64,000 bases of DNA from Pseudomonadota bacterium (lineage in GTDB: Bacteria; Pseudomonadota; Alphaproteobacteria; Acetobacterales; Acetobacteraceae), in the NCBI GenBank assembly GCA_018240405.1, contig JAFEFW010000622.1, positions 1 through 64,000 of the forward strand, given 5' to 3'. The translations under genes and the position numbers were made by a program. Shown piece after piece: positions 9,237 through 18,080 of the stretch. Below the pieces are notes generated by a model. It did no database searches. It had not been told where the DNA came from and saw nothing but the letters and a program-made list of their open reading frames with translations. Each line of letters opens with the position of its first letter. The stretch's first letter is position 1.

Positions 9237-9590
9237 ATGGCGCACGATCGCCTCGACTGCCTGAAATGCCCCGCACTGTGCTGCCGCATGGCGGGCTATG
9301 TGCGTGTCAGCCGGGAGGACATCCGGCGACTGGCAAAGCATCTCGGCCTGAGCGTGTCGGAGTTTGAGAAGCGGCACATCAAGGAGGTAACGAAAAAGGG
9401 CGAGAAGCGGATCAAGGAGGGCTACAAGACCTGCCAGTTCCTGACCGACGATCACATGTGCAGCGTCTATGAGGCTCGGCCGCATGACTGCCGAGGGTAC
9501 GTGTGCTGGAACCAGCCGGACGAGACAGTATACGGATACGCCGTGTTCCTGCAGACGCCGGTGGGGAAGCTGCGGGAGGTGGAAAAGTAG
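9237..9590 (+). CDS. YkgJ-family cysteine-cluster protein
   Basis: A 117-aa protein with the conserved cysteine pattern CLKCPALCC at residues ~8-16, then CQFL, CSVYEARPHDCRGYVC further on. The family is thought to bind zinc or an Fe-S cluster, and its biochemical role is not established. I start it at ATG 9237 because the protein family begins just before the first CxxC. The frame is open for 60 codons upstream, but only because it shadows the cupin gene. The 14-bp gap after the cupin stop suggests co-transcription. Confidence 0.85.
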   Translation: MAHDRLDCLKCPALCCRMAGYVRVSREDIRRLAKHLGLSVSEFEKRHIKEVTKKGEKRIKEGYKTCQFLTDDHMCSVYEARPHDCRGYVCWNQPDETVYGYAVFLQTPVGKLREVEK

Positions 9591-9911
9591 GGACCGTTCT
9601 TCGCATGTGGTGCGGCATCGCCGCGGTCCATGCTTGTAGTGACAGCTGCATTCTATGCAGAGAGAGCACTGAGAACGATGGAGGTCCACGGAGCCGCCTT
9701 CCTGGCACCGGGCGACGAAGGCCTCGCGACCGCATCTGCAGGTTTGGACGCTGCTGATTGCGGATGAGCAGTCAGTTGCGAACGTCTCCGTAACAGTGAA
9801 AAAGTGTAGGCGCGACGTCCTGCTGCCAGGCTTCGTCTACTTCAACTACTGTCAGCCAGCCTGGCCGCCGCCTAAGGCGCGGCACCCGATCCCCTGCACA
9901 TTCACCGCCCT
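9591..9911. other. Intergenic region, convergent genes
   Basis: About 320 bp between the YkgJ-like gene and the hairpin downstream of the esterase gene. No open frame of protein-like composition and no RNA gene was recognised. Confidence 0.4.
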
Positions 9912-9936
9912 CGCCCCGGACCAGATATCCGGGGCG
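9912..9936 (-). terminator. Candidate terminator hairpin after the esterase gene
   Basis: A perfect 9-bp stem CGCCCCGGA / TCCGGGGCG with a 7-nt loop lies 11 nt beyond the esterase stop codon. There is no U-tract, but position and stability fit a terminator. Confidence 0.5.
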
Positions 9937-9947
9937 GAACGACCACC

Positions 9948-10913
9948 CTACCCCGTCACCGAGCGCAGGAACGCATTTCCTCGTTCCAGCGCCTCGTCGG
10001 ACTGGCGGTTCGGGAACAGCGTGAAACCATGCGCGCCACCGGGAAAGACTGCTAATTCCGCCTCATTCCCCGCAGCGATCCAGCGCGTATACATGAACAG
10101 CGTGTCGTCCAGCAGCGCATCCTTCGTTCCGACCGTGAACAGCGCCGGGCACAGCCCCTTCAGGTCGGCATATAGTGGCGAAATGTCAGGCTGCCGCCGG
10201 TCAGGATTGGTCGGCAGATACGCATTGTAGAATTGCTGCATGTCGATCGTCCGCAGCACCAGCCGCGTATTCCCAAACTGCTGCTGGCTCGGCGTCATGC
10301 TGAGGTCGAACACGCCATACACCAGGTTGGCGCCACGGAACAGATAGCCGTAACGATCCCGCATCCGCAGCACCGTCACTGCCGACAGGTGGCCGCCGGC
10401 CGACTCGCCGCCGACCGTCATGACGTCGCTACCGAACGTCGTTCTGCCGTTCTGCAGCACCCAGGCCGCGGCAGACTCGCAGTCGTCGGGGCCGGCCGGA
10501 TAAGGATTTTCCGGCGCCAGCCGGTACTCGACACCCACCACCGTCAGGCCGGTGCCGTCGGCGATCCTCTCCAACATAGGATCCTGCATGTCGGCCGCGC
10601 CCAACACCCAGCCGCCGCCGTGAATGTGCAGGTAGATGCCACGCGTGCCGCCGCCCTGCGGCTTGATCACCCGCAGCGGGATGTCGTTGCCGTCGCGGCC
10701 TTTGATCGTAATGGTCTGCGCGCGGTCCGAGAACACCGGCGGCGGAAACGGCCCACGCCCAGCCCGTCGCCCGTCACGAGCCGCCTGCGCGCTGGTGTTC
10801 CACCACTCCGGCAGCGGCGTCATCAGTTCGATCATCGCCGCATTCAGCTTGGCGGTGTCCTCCGGGATCGCGGAGTCACGGAACAGCGCGGGGTTGAACG
10901 GGTTCTCGGCCAT
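9948..10913 (-). CDS. Alpha/beta hydrolase, hormone-sensitive lipase family (esterase)
   Basis: A 321-aa carboxylesterase-type hydrolase. The oxyanion-hole motif HIHGGGW, nucleophile GGESAGGH, an acidic residue in GTKDALLDD and a catalytic histidine in GGAHGFTLF together give the full Ser-Asp-His set of family IV esterases. The start at 10913 has AGAGGAAA upstream, and the in-frame extension of 19 codons is not needed. It lies 93 bp downstream of an SDR gene on the same strand, so the two may act in one degradative path (inference). Natural substrate unknown. Confidence 0.9.
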   Translation of the reverse strand: MAENPFNPALFRDSAIPEDTAKLNAAMIELMTPLPEWWNTSAQAARDGRRAGRGPFPPPVFSDRAQTITIKGRDGNDIPLRVIKPQGGGTRGIYLHIHGGGWVLGAADMQDPMLERIADGTGLTVVGVEYRLAPENPYPAGPDDCESAAAWVLQNGRTTFGSDVMTVGGESAGGHLSAVTVLRMRDRYGYLFRGANLVYGVFDLSMTPSQQQFGNTRLVLRTIDMQQFYNAYLPTNPDRRQPDISPLYADLKGLCPALFTVGTKDALLDDTLFMYTRWIAAGNEAELAVFPGGAHGFTLFPNRQSDEALERGNAFLRSVTG

Positions 10914-11006
10914 GGTTTCCTCTGCGTGGGTTTCCCCGCCGGAGTTATCGCGGTCCACCGGCCGGCGCAACCGCAGGGCGCGGCGGCCGGCGGGCCTGAG
11001 GCAGCG

Positions 11007-11807
11007 CTACTTCGCAATCACGCCGCCATCGATCACCAGCTCTGCGCCGGTCACCCAGGCGGCCTCGTCCGAGGCCAGGTATAGGCAGCCCATGGCAATG
11101 TCGTATGGCTTGCCGAACCGGCCGAGCGGCGTTGCCTCCATGCGGGCCTTACCGCTTTCGTTACCCAACAAACCGGGCCGTGCCATCGGCGTATCGACGA
11201 AGCCGGGATGGATCGAGTTCACCCGGATCTGGTCCTTGGCATACTGGATCGCCGCCGACTTTGAGAAGATGCGCACCGCGCCTTTCGACGCGTGATAGGC
11301 TGCATTGGCAAATGACCCGATGATGCCGCAGATCGATGAGATATTGATGATCGATCCGCCGCCAGCACGCTGCATCGCCGGAATGACGCTTTTGGTGCCC
11401 AGGAAAACGCCGGTGCTGTTCACCTCCATGATGCGGTTCCAGCTTTCCAGCGTCTGATCTTTCAGCTCGACGCCTGTGATGACCCCGGGCGAGACCGTAA
11501 CGTTCGCCGGGCGGCCGGAGATGCCGGCGATGTTGGCCAGTATATTGACCTTGCCGTGCTTCTGCTCCGTGTCGGCGGCGAGCGCGACCCATTGTTCCTC
11601 GCTGCACACGTCAAGCGCGCGGTACTCGGCCACGCCACCCGCTTCCGTGATCTCCTGCACGACGCCGAGCCCGAGCTCGTCCTGCACGTCGCAGATCACG
11701 ACCGTTGCGCCGTGCCGCGCGAACTGCCGTGCCGTTTCCGCGCCGATGCCGGACGCGCCACCGGTGACAATGGCAACTTTGCCGATGAGCCGCTTACCTG
11801 GTTCCAT
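11007..11807 (-). CDS. SDR-family oxidoreductase (classical)
   Basis: A 266-aa classical short-chain dehydrogenase with all marks of the fold: TGGASGIG near residue 14, NIAG, active-site serine in IINISSICG, and YHASK as catalytic YxxxK. The ending AELVIDGGVIAK is usual for the family. The acidic residue in VVICDVQDE suggests a preference for NAD (inference from family knowledge). Start 11807 has a strong AGGAGG site, and the 30-codon upstream extension is rejected. It probably shares a transcript with the esterase gene and diverges from the luciferase-like gene. Confidence 0.9.
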   Translation of the reverse strand: MEPGKRLIGKVAIVTGGASGIGAETARQFARHGATVVICDVQDELGLGVVQEITEAGGVAEYRALDVCSEEQWVALAADTEQKHGKVNILANIAGISGRPANVTVSPGVITGVELKDQTLESWNRIMEVNSTGVFLGTKSVIPAMQRAGGGSIINISSICGIIGSFANAAYHASKGAVRIFSKSAAIQYAKDQIRVNSIHPGFVDTPMARPGLLGNESGKARMEATPLGRFGKPYDIAMGCLYLASDEAAWVTGAELVIDGGVIAK

Positions 11808-11952
11808 AATGTGTTTCCTCCTGCGAGCGGAATGCTCGCGCACGCGACGCGGTTTGGCCAGAGCGCCTGTATGCGACGCGCATCTCTCGACACGCATGCA
11901 ACCCCGCGCCTACGATACCCATCGGTAGGAACATCCAGGGGAACCTAGAGCG

Positions 11953-13164
11953 ATGAAATTCGGCATCTTCTACGAACTGCAAAGTCCGAGGCCATGGGAG
12001 GACGACACCGACCACAAGCTGTACCAGAACGCCCTGTCGCAGGTCGAACTGGCGGATAAGCTGGGCTACCACTATGCCTGGGAAGTTGAGCACCACTTCC
12101 TCGAGGAGTATTCCCACTCACCGCAGCCGGAGGTGTTCCTCGCCGCGGCCAGCCAGCGTACCAAACAGATCCGCCTTGGCCACGGCATCATCCAGTTGAC
12201 CACGAACCACCCGGCGCGCGTAGCCGAGAAGGTGGCGTGTCTTGACCTCGTCAGCAACGGGCGCGTCGAATTCGGCATGGGCGAAGGTGCCTCGATCACT
12301 GAACTCGGCCCGTTCGACCGGCAGATGGAGAACAAGCAGGCGGTCTGGGAAGACGGCGTGCGCTGCGTGCTGCCGATGTTCAAGGATGGTGGCTGGGAAT
12401 ATGATGGCCCCTATTTCAAGTTCCCGCTGCGCAATGTTCTGCCGAAGCCGATCCAGAAGCCGAACCCGCCACTATGGGTCGCGTGCTCGCAGCTTGAAAC
12501 GATCGAACTGGCCGGGCGTTGCGGCATCGGCGCACTGGGTTTCCAGTTCCTGTCAGCGGAAATGGCGCATGCCTGGGTGCATGCCTACTACAATTCGTTC
12601 GTCTACCGGCAGAACAAGCTGGCCGACTATGCGTCGAATTGCAACATCGCCATGGTCAGCTACTTCATGTGCGCCGAAACCGATGAAGAAGCCCGCCGCC
12701 GCGCCGATGGCGTCACCTTCTTCCAGTTCTCGCTGGCGTTTTACAGCGGATCGCGCACCCGCGAGCGTCCGCCGCCGGGCTCGGTGAACCTGTGGGACGA
12801 ATACAACAAGTGGAAGAAGGAGAACCCGGATAAGGCGGAAGCCGCGCTGCGCGGCGGCCTGATTGGCTCACCAGAAACCATCCGGCGGAAACTGCGCCGC
12901 TTCGAGTCCTCTCACGTCGACCAAATCATCCTGCTGAACCAGGCAGGCCGGAACACGCATGAGCATATCTGCGAAAGCCTGGAGCTGTTCGCCAAGGAAG
13001 TGATGCCGGAGTTCACCGCGAAAGAGCCGGAGCACCAGGAGTGGAAGCGCAAGGTGCTGTCCGGCGAGATCGTGCTCGAGGATATCGACACCACGCCGTA
13101 CAAGGAGCGTGCGGGCGTCGGCAAGGGCGTCGCGATCGATAAGCTGGCGACGGCCGCGGAGTAG
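11953..13164 (+). CDS. LLM-class flavin-dependent monooxygenase (luciferase-like)
   Basis: A 403-aa protein of the bacterial luciferase-like superfamily, which uses reduced FMN (or F420) to oxygenate or oxidise small molecules. The N-terminus MKFGIFYELQSPRPW, then GYHYAWEVEHHF and LGHGIIQLTTNHPARVAE, and RVEFGMGEG are typical. A flavin reductase is not encoded nearby, so the electron partner is unknown. It diverges from the SDR/esterase pair with a 145-bp shared control region. It ends at a strong factor-independent terminator, so it is probably a single-gene unit. Confidence 0.9.
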   Translation: MKFGIFYELQSPRPWEDDTDHKLYQNALSQVELADKLGYHYAWEVEHHFLEEYSHSPQPEVFLAAASQRTKQIRLGHGIIQLTTNHPARVAEKVACLDLVSNGRVEFGMGEGASITELGPFDRQMENKQAVWEDGVRCVLPMFKDGGWEYDGPYFKFPLRNVLPKPIQKPNPPLWVACSQLETIELAGRCGIGALGFQFLSAEMAHAWVHAYYNSFVYRQNKLADYASNCNIAMVSYFMCAETDEEARRRADGVTFFQFSLAFYSGSRTRERPPPGSVNLWDEYNKWKKENPDKAEAALRGGLIGSPETIRRKLRRFESSHVDQIILLNQAGRNTHEHICESLELFAKEVMPEFTAKEPEHQEWKRKVLSGEIVLEDIDTTPYKERAGVGKGVAIDKLATAAE

Positions 13165-13180
13165 CGCGTTCGGTTCATCG

Positions 13181-13218
13181 CCGCGCCGGTTCGCCTCTCG
13201 GGCAACCGGCGCGGTTTT
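13181..13218 (+). terminator. Rho-independent terminator after the luciferase-like gene
   Basis: A perfect 11-bp stem, CCGCGCCGGTT (13181-13191) and AACCGGCGCGG (13204-13214), is followed at once by TTTT. It begins 16 nt after the stop codon. This is the clearest canonical terminator in the window. Confidence 0.85.
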
Positions 13219-13237
13219 CGTTACGGACTGCGTCTGC

Positions 13238-13383
13238 TTTTCTTCACAGCGAAAGCTTTCAGGACACGAAGATACAAAGAAGAGCCTTGCGCTTCGCCTT
13301 AGATGCGACAAACCGTCCGTGCGACCGTACCAGCCAACCTGCAATCTCCGCGTCCTCAGTGCCTCCGTCGGCCTCTGTGTTAA
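13238..13383. repeat. Degenerate dispersed intergenic repeat (cacagagg/cttcgtgtc type)
   Basis: Read on the minus strand, this stretch has tracts like TTAACACAGAGGCC and GGAGGCACTGAGGACGCG at one side and CTTTGTATCTTCGTGTCC and TTTCGCTGTGA at the other. That architecture matches a well-known class of dispersed intergenic sequence in GC-rich environmental bacteria. No protein is encoded. The remaining ~250 bp up to the PrpD-like gene show nothing recognisable. Confidence 0.45.
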
Positions 13384-13638
13384 GAGCGCGGTGCGCGCAC
13401 GTCGCTGACGGCGCCTATTGCCCGACAGGCAGGCACACCCTGCATCGGCCACAAAGTCGCCGCGTGCCGGCGTCAACCGTGCGACGGCCCCGACGGCCAC
13501 AGCCGTCAAGCGAGGCTTCATTTCATGGCTGCCGCCCGACGTTTCCAGCAAACTCGCACGCACGCCTCACCGGCATTGCCAACCAACCCCTAGGATCGCG
13601 ATACTCGCATCCCGAGACGCACCATCGGGAGCGACGCC

Positions 13639-15024
13639 ATGACGACGCTGGCCACACAGATCGCCGAACGCATCCACGCCATCGGCTATGAGGACATTCC
13701 CGCTGCCGAACGGGATTGGACCGCCAGCGCCTTTGCCGACACCGTGGGCGTGGCCCTCGCCGGCATCGTTGAAGACGGTCCGCGGATCATGCTCCGCGTT
13801 CCCGGCGTCGCCGCCGCCGAAGGACCCGCGTTGATCCACGGCACCAACCGCCGCACCTCGGTCCTGGACGCCGCGCTGGTGAATGGCGTTGCCGCGCATG
13901 CGCTCGACTTCGACGACGTCGCCGGCTCCCTCGGCGGCCATCCCTCAGCTATGCTGGTGCCGGCGCTGATCCCGTTGGCCGAGATGCAGGGCAGCAACGG
14001 CCGCGACCTCGTGCTGGCCTATGTCGTCGGTTTCGAGACCGCCTGTCGCATCGCCCGCGGCGTGCACTTCCACCATTATGAGAAGGGCTGGCATCCCACT
14101 GCCACGCTCGGCATTTTCGGCACCGTCGCCGGCGCCGCCCGCCTGCTGCACCTCAGCATCGACCAGACCGCCGTCGCCCTTGGCATGGCCGCCTCCTTCG
14201 CCTCCGGCCTGAAGGCGAATTTCGGCACCATGACCAAGCCGCTGCATGTGGGCCACTCCATACGCAACGGCGTGTTTGCCGCGCTGATGGCGCGCGAAGG
14301 GTTCACCGCAAATCCCGGCGCGTTCGAGCACAAGCAGGGCTTCCTGGACGTCTTCAACGGCCCCGGCACCTACGAAACAGCCCGCATGCTGGACGAGTGG
14401 TACGCGCCATTCGAGTGCGGTGGCGCGGGCGATCCCGGCCTCAAGCCCTACCCGTGCTGCGGCAGCACGCACCCCTCGATCGGGCGCATGCTCGACCTCG
14501 CGCGCCATCACGACCTGAAGGCGGAGCAAATCGCCCACATTACGGTGATGCCGCACGCCCGTCGCCTGCCGCACACCAACAACCCCGACCCACGCACCCC
14601 GCTTGGCGCCAAGTTCAGCATCCAGTACTGCGTTGCCCGCGCGTTGGTGGACCGCAGTGTCAAACTCAGCCATTTCGAGGGTGACGCGCATTTCGACCCG
14701 ACGATCCGCGCGCTGATGGCGAAAATCACCGCGAAACCCCACCCGGACATGCCGGAGGACTGGGGCACCGAGGTGATCGTCGAGACCAGGGACGGTCGGC
14801 GCCTCGCCTCGCGCCTGGACGACTATCCCAGCCGTGGACCGGCCGGCGATCCGATGACGCATGCAGAACTGTGGAGCAAATTCGCTGACTGCGCGGAACG
14901 CAGCCTGCCGCGGAGCACCTTGTCGCCGCTGTTCGACACGCTGATGAGCATTGCCTCGCTCGACAGCGTGCAGGAACTTACCGCTCTGTTGTCACCGCCG
15001 ACGGGTACCGCCCGCGCCGCCTGA
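13639..15024 (+). CDS. MmgE/PrpD family protein
   Basis: A 461-aa protein of the family that includes 2-methylcitrate dehydratase and other hydro-lyases or isomerases. Recognisable segments are TASAFADTVGVALAGI, the conserved ALDFDDV region, HPSAMLVPAL, HPTATLGIFGTVAGAARLL and KPYPCCGSTHPSI. Prp methylcitrate-cycle genes are absent, so the substrate is probably another hydroxy- or carboxylic acid. The ATG follows GGGAGCGACGCC. Its stop codon lies inside a 24-bp palindrome shared with the convergent MBL gene. Confidence 0.85.
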   Translation: MTTLATQIAERIHAIGYEDIPAAERDWTASAFADTVGVALAGIVEDGPRIMLRVPGVAAAEGPALIHGTNRRTSVLDAALVNGVAAHALDFDDVAGSLGGHPSAMLVPALIPLAEMQGSNGRDLVLAYVVGFETACRIARGVHFHHYEKGWHPTATLGIFGTVAGAARLLHLSIDQTAVALGMAASFASGLKANFGTMTKPLHVGHSIRNGVFAALMAREGFTANPGAFEHKQGFLDVFNGPGTYETARMLDEWYAPFECGGAGDPGLKPYPCCGSTHPSIGRMLDLARHHDLKAEQIAHITVMPHARRLPHTNNPDPRTPLGAKFSIQYCVARALVDRSVKLSHFEGDAHFDPTIRALMAKITAKPHPDMPEDWGTEVIVETRDGRRLASRLDDYPSRGPAGDPMTHAELWSKFADCAERSLPRSTLSPLFDTLMSIASLDSVQELTALLSPPTGTARAA

Positions 15025-15040
15025 CGGCGCCGTCAGGCGG
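15017..15040. terminator. 24-bp perfect palindrome spanning two convergent stop codons
   Basis: The sequence is a perfect palindrome with arms CCGCCTGACGGC and GCCGTCAGGCGG. The TGA of the PrpD-like gene (15022-15024) and the TGA of the MBL gene (15035-15033 on the minus strand) sit at mirror positions inside it. In RNA either strand would form a stem, so a bidirectional terminator is the natural reading. Confidence 0.6.
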
Positions 15041-15854
15041 TCAGCACCACCCCCTCGGCCGCCGCGACGGTGCCCGGGCGAGCCGCAGCGGCGGCCTGGG
15101 CGATCATGTCGATCTGCGCGTCGGAGCGCCATGGATCGTGGTGAAACAGCACCAGCGTGCGTGCGCCGGCCGCATTGGCTAGGCGCACCCCTTCCTGCCA
15201 TGTTGAATGGCCCCAGCCGACGCGGTGCGGAAATTCCTCATCAGTATAGTTGCTGTCATAGATAAAGATATCGGTGTCGCGCGCCAGGCGCAGTACAGCC
15301 GGATCGAGTGCGCCGGGCTGATGCTCCGTATCCGTCACATAAGCCACTGACCTGCCCTGCCACTCGATACGAAAGCCGACAGCCCCACCCGGATGGCGCA
15401 GCCGTTCGGCCCCGACCCGAAGCCCGGCATGCAGTTCCGTCGGCCGCCCGGTCGGCAGCGTATCCACCGACAGCTTGCCGCTAATCAACTTCCAGAGTTC
15501 TGGCATCAGCGGCGGTGACAGCGCGGCGGCCAGCGCCGCGCGCAGTTCCATGGCCGGCAGGTGGCCGCCATGCAGGCGCAATTGCGTTCCGGATCGCGTG
15601 AGCGGCTCAAAGAATCCCAACCCGCCGATGTGATCCAGATGGGTGTGGGTCAGCAGCAGGTCGGCATCGACCTCGCTGCCTACCAGCGTATCGCCCAGCG
15701 GTCGGAGCCCGGTGCCGGCATCGAGGATCAGCAAATGCTCGCCGCAGCGCAGTTCGATGCAGGAGGTGTTGCCACCGTAGCGCTGCATCGACGACCCGGG
15801 AACGGCTGTACCACCGCGCGTGCCCCAGAAACGAATTGTGAGAACGTGGCTCAA
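15033..15854 (-). CDS. MBL-fold metallo-hydrolase (PhnP/phosphodiesterase-like)
   Basis: A 273-aa metallo-beta-lactamase fold enzyme. RFWGTRGGTAVPG and RYGGNTSCIEL are typical of the PhnP/RNase Z-like branch, and THTHLDHIGGLGFF carries the HxHxDH di-metal motif. LILDAGTGL, YVTDTEHQ and FHHDPWRSD supply further ligands. The substrate is probably a phosphodiester (inference). No ATG exists near the family N-terminus. The best start is TTG 15854, with no clear ribosome site, and it overlaps a TGA of an upstream open frame in a TTGA arrangement. Confidence 0.85.
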   Translation of the reverse strand: MSHVLTIRFWGTRGGTAVPGSSMQRYGGNTSCIELRCGEHLLILDAGTGLRPLGDTLVGSEVDADLLLTHTHLDHIGGLGFFEPLTRSGTQLRLHGGHLPAMELRAALAAALSPPLMPELWKLISGKLSVDTLPTGRPTELHAGLRVGAERLRHPGGAVGFRIEWQGRSVAYVTDTEHQPGALDPAVLRLARDTDIFIYDSNYTDEEFPHRVGWGHSTWQEGVRLANAAGARTLVLFHHDPWRSDAQIDMIAQAAAAARPGTVAAAEGVVLTA

Positions 15855-16448
15855 TTGAGGATATACTGTACTAGAGTTCGCTCTGCAGGTTTAGCCGGCA
15901 GTCCCCGGATGGAGGCAGCCTGCGCCCCCCGGATGTTACGCCGGATCACGCCCCAGAGACGCCCGCCACACGCGAGCGACGCGGCAGAGGAATTGCCCGG
16001 GACAAGAGGGTCTAAGGCACCCAGGCACGCAGCCCCACCTCCGACGGCAGCGCCGTGCGCGAGCGTAGCGACCTTGCCGGGCATCGAATATACACCGCGG
16101 CGAGCCTTGTTCGCCATCTCCAGAAGCATGCTTAAGGTCCCGAGTGGCACCGGACTGCGCAAATTGCCGTGCAAGCCCGATCGTCGCATCCAATCGTGAC
16201 TATTATCAAGGCAACGCGCAGCCGAGCGTTGTGCGGCATGGACGCCGGCACTCCTGCAACTGTATGGCATTACTCTAGCGAACCGAGGTCCGGTTGTGAA
16301 GGACAACCCGCATCGGCCCGTGCCATGCCGACCGTATACACCGATTTGTGGCCGTCAGCCCGTGCGCCATGCACGCTCCGCCTCCACAATGTATACATTC
16401 GCCACAGCCAGTGCGTAAGCCATTCACCCCGGCTGCTTCCACTGTCGT
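15855..16448. other. Non-coding region with an imperfect inverted repeat
   Basis: Nearly 600 bp between the MBL gene and the cydC stop. The only long open frame (15851-16306, minus) is rich in Cys, Arg and Ser and does not look like protein. At 16334-16351 the sequence GTATACA plus TTGTGG (5 bases between) faces CCACAATGTATAC at 16384-16396, an interrupted inverted repeat 53 bp past the cydC stop. It could be a terminator or operator remnant. Confidence 0.4.
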
Positions 16449-18080
16449 CTATCCGGCCGCGGCAATCGCCTTGCCACCTGACAGGCGGAAGATGCGATCA
16501 AGCCGCTCGACACCCGTCAGGCGGTGCGTGATCAGCACGATCGTGCGACCGCCCGCGCTTTCATTCAGCGTCTCCAGGAACATTCGCTCCGTCTCTGCGT
16601 CGAGCCCGGCACAGGGTTCGTCCAGGATCAGGACAGGCGCTTCCGACAGGAGCGCTCTGGCCAGCGCCAGCCGCCGCCCCTGCCCGCCTGAGAACCGTAG
16701 GCCACCCTCACCGACCCAGGTGTCCAGTCCGTCCGGCAAAGCGCGCACGACATCGCCGATACGCGCCGCATCCAAAGCCAGCCATAGGGCCGCGTCATCG
16801 GCCGCAGGATCCGCCAGCTTCAGGTTCGCCCGTATCGTGTCGTCAAACAAATGAGTCGCTTGGCTCAGCCAGCCAATGCGGGCGCGCACCGCCGCCGCCG
16901 GTAGTTGCGCAATGTCAACACCGCCGAGCCGGATGTGCCCGGAGCGCGGCGCCACGACCTTCAGCGCAAGGGCCGCCAGGGTTGACTTACCCGCTCCCGA
17001 CGGACCCAGCAGAGCCACGCGCGCGCCGTCGGGAATCTCCAGTGTCAGGCCGTCGAACACCGGCGGGCGGTCGGGCTGCCAGCGGAACTGCACCGCCTCA
17101 AACCTCAGCGTATTACCCTTGGGCATCGTCACCGGATCGAGCGGATCGGGCACCGGCACCGGTGCGTCCGCGGCCTCCAGCACGCGCGCGGCGGCCGCCG
17201 AGGCATGGCCGGCCGAGGCCCCGGACCGCGGCAGCATGCCGATGGCCTCGAACGCCGCCAGCACCAGGAACGCAGCGGCAATGGCGCCCACCGCATCGGC
17301 ACCCGCGGCCAGCAGCACCGCCAGCACGGCGGCTTGGGCGCACAGGAAGGAAGCCGCACCGGCCAGGGCCGTGCGCGTATTCATGGCCCGCTGCGCCGCC
17401 AGCATGGCCGCCTCGCGCGCCTGCACATTGGCCAGCATGCGGCCTTCGGCGGCAAAGGCGCGGACCTCACGCAGTCCGGTCAAGGCATCCAGCGCCGCGA
17501 CGCGGAGTGCGCCGGTCGAGCGGGCCAGGTCGCTGCCGGCATCAGCGGAGGCACGTGCCGCCATCCAGGGCAGTACGAAGGCGGCCAGCGCAAACAGTGC
17601 GCCGATCTCCAGCGCCAGCAGCGGCGCATGATGGCCGATCAGGATGACCAGCGCCGGCAGCAGGATGCAGGCGCCGACGAGTGGCAGGATGATGCGCAGG
17701 TACAGACCGTCCAACGCCTCGATATCCGTCACCAGGCGGCCAAGAACATCGCCCGCCTGGCGGAACCCAAGGCCACCGGCGGCGGTGCGCGCAAGGCGGC
17801 GGAAGAACCACACCCGCACATCCACCAGCGCCCGGAACGTCGCACCATGCGTGACCAGACGCTCGATGTAGCGCAGCACGACGCGGGCGACGCCGAGCCA
17901 GCGCAGCACCAGGGTGCCGATGATGGCACCGCTGACGACCGCCGCACCGATCGTGCCGCCGGCGATGGTCATCAGCCCGACGCCGGCCTCCAGCGCGCCC
18001 AGCGACAGGATCGCGCCGAGCAGCAGCCACCAGGCCTGCGGCGACCAGAGCGCGAGGATGCGAGCCAGAGGTCCGATCAT
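16449..18080 (-). CDS. cydC: Thiol-reductant ABC exporter, subunit CydC
   Basis: Half of the heterodimeric inner-membrane exporter that moves glutathione/cysteine to the periplasm and is needed to assemble cytochrome bd. The 543-aa protein has an N-terminal membrane domain of about six helices (residues ~15-290) and a C-terminal ATPase domain. In that domain Walker A is GPSGAGKST, the signature is FSGGQGRR and Walker B is LILDEPCAGLD. It starts at 18080, where its ATG overlaps the cydD stop by one base (TAATG), a coupling signal. cydAB are not in the window. Confidence 0.9.
   Translation of the reverse strand: MIGPLARILALWSPQAWWLLLGAILSLGALEAGVGLMTIAGGTIGAAVVSGAIIGTLVLRWLGVARVVLRYIERLVTHGATFRALVDVRVWFFRRLARTAAGGLGFRQAGDVLGRLVTDIEALDGLYLRIILPLVGACILLPALVILIGHHAPLLALEIGALFALAAFVLPWMAARASADAGSDLARSTGALRVAALDALTGLREVRAFAAEGRMLANVQAREAAMLAAQRAMNTRTALAGAASFLCAQAAVLAVLLAAGADAVGAIAAAFLVLAAFEAIGMLPRSGASAGHASAAAARVLEAADAPVPVPDPLDPVTMPKGNTLRFEAVQFRWQPDRPPVFDGLTLEIPDGARVALLGPSGAGKSTLAALALKVVAPRSGHIRLGGVDIAQLPAAAVRARIGWLSQATHLFDDTIRANLKLADPAADDAALWLALDAARIGDVVRALPDGLDTWVGEGGLRFSGGQGRRLALARALLSEAPVLILDEPCAGLDAETERMFLETLNESAGGRTIVLITHRLTGVERLDRIFRLSGGKAIAAAG

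Noticed and set aside
15851-16306. A 151-codon minus-strand frame before the MBL gene
   Set aside because: High Cys/Arg/Ser content, no motif and no ribosome site. Only the TTGA overlap speaks for it, so it is mentioned as a finding but not called a gene.
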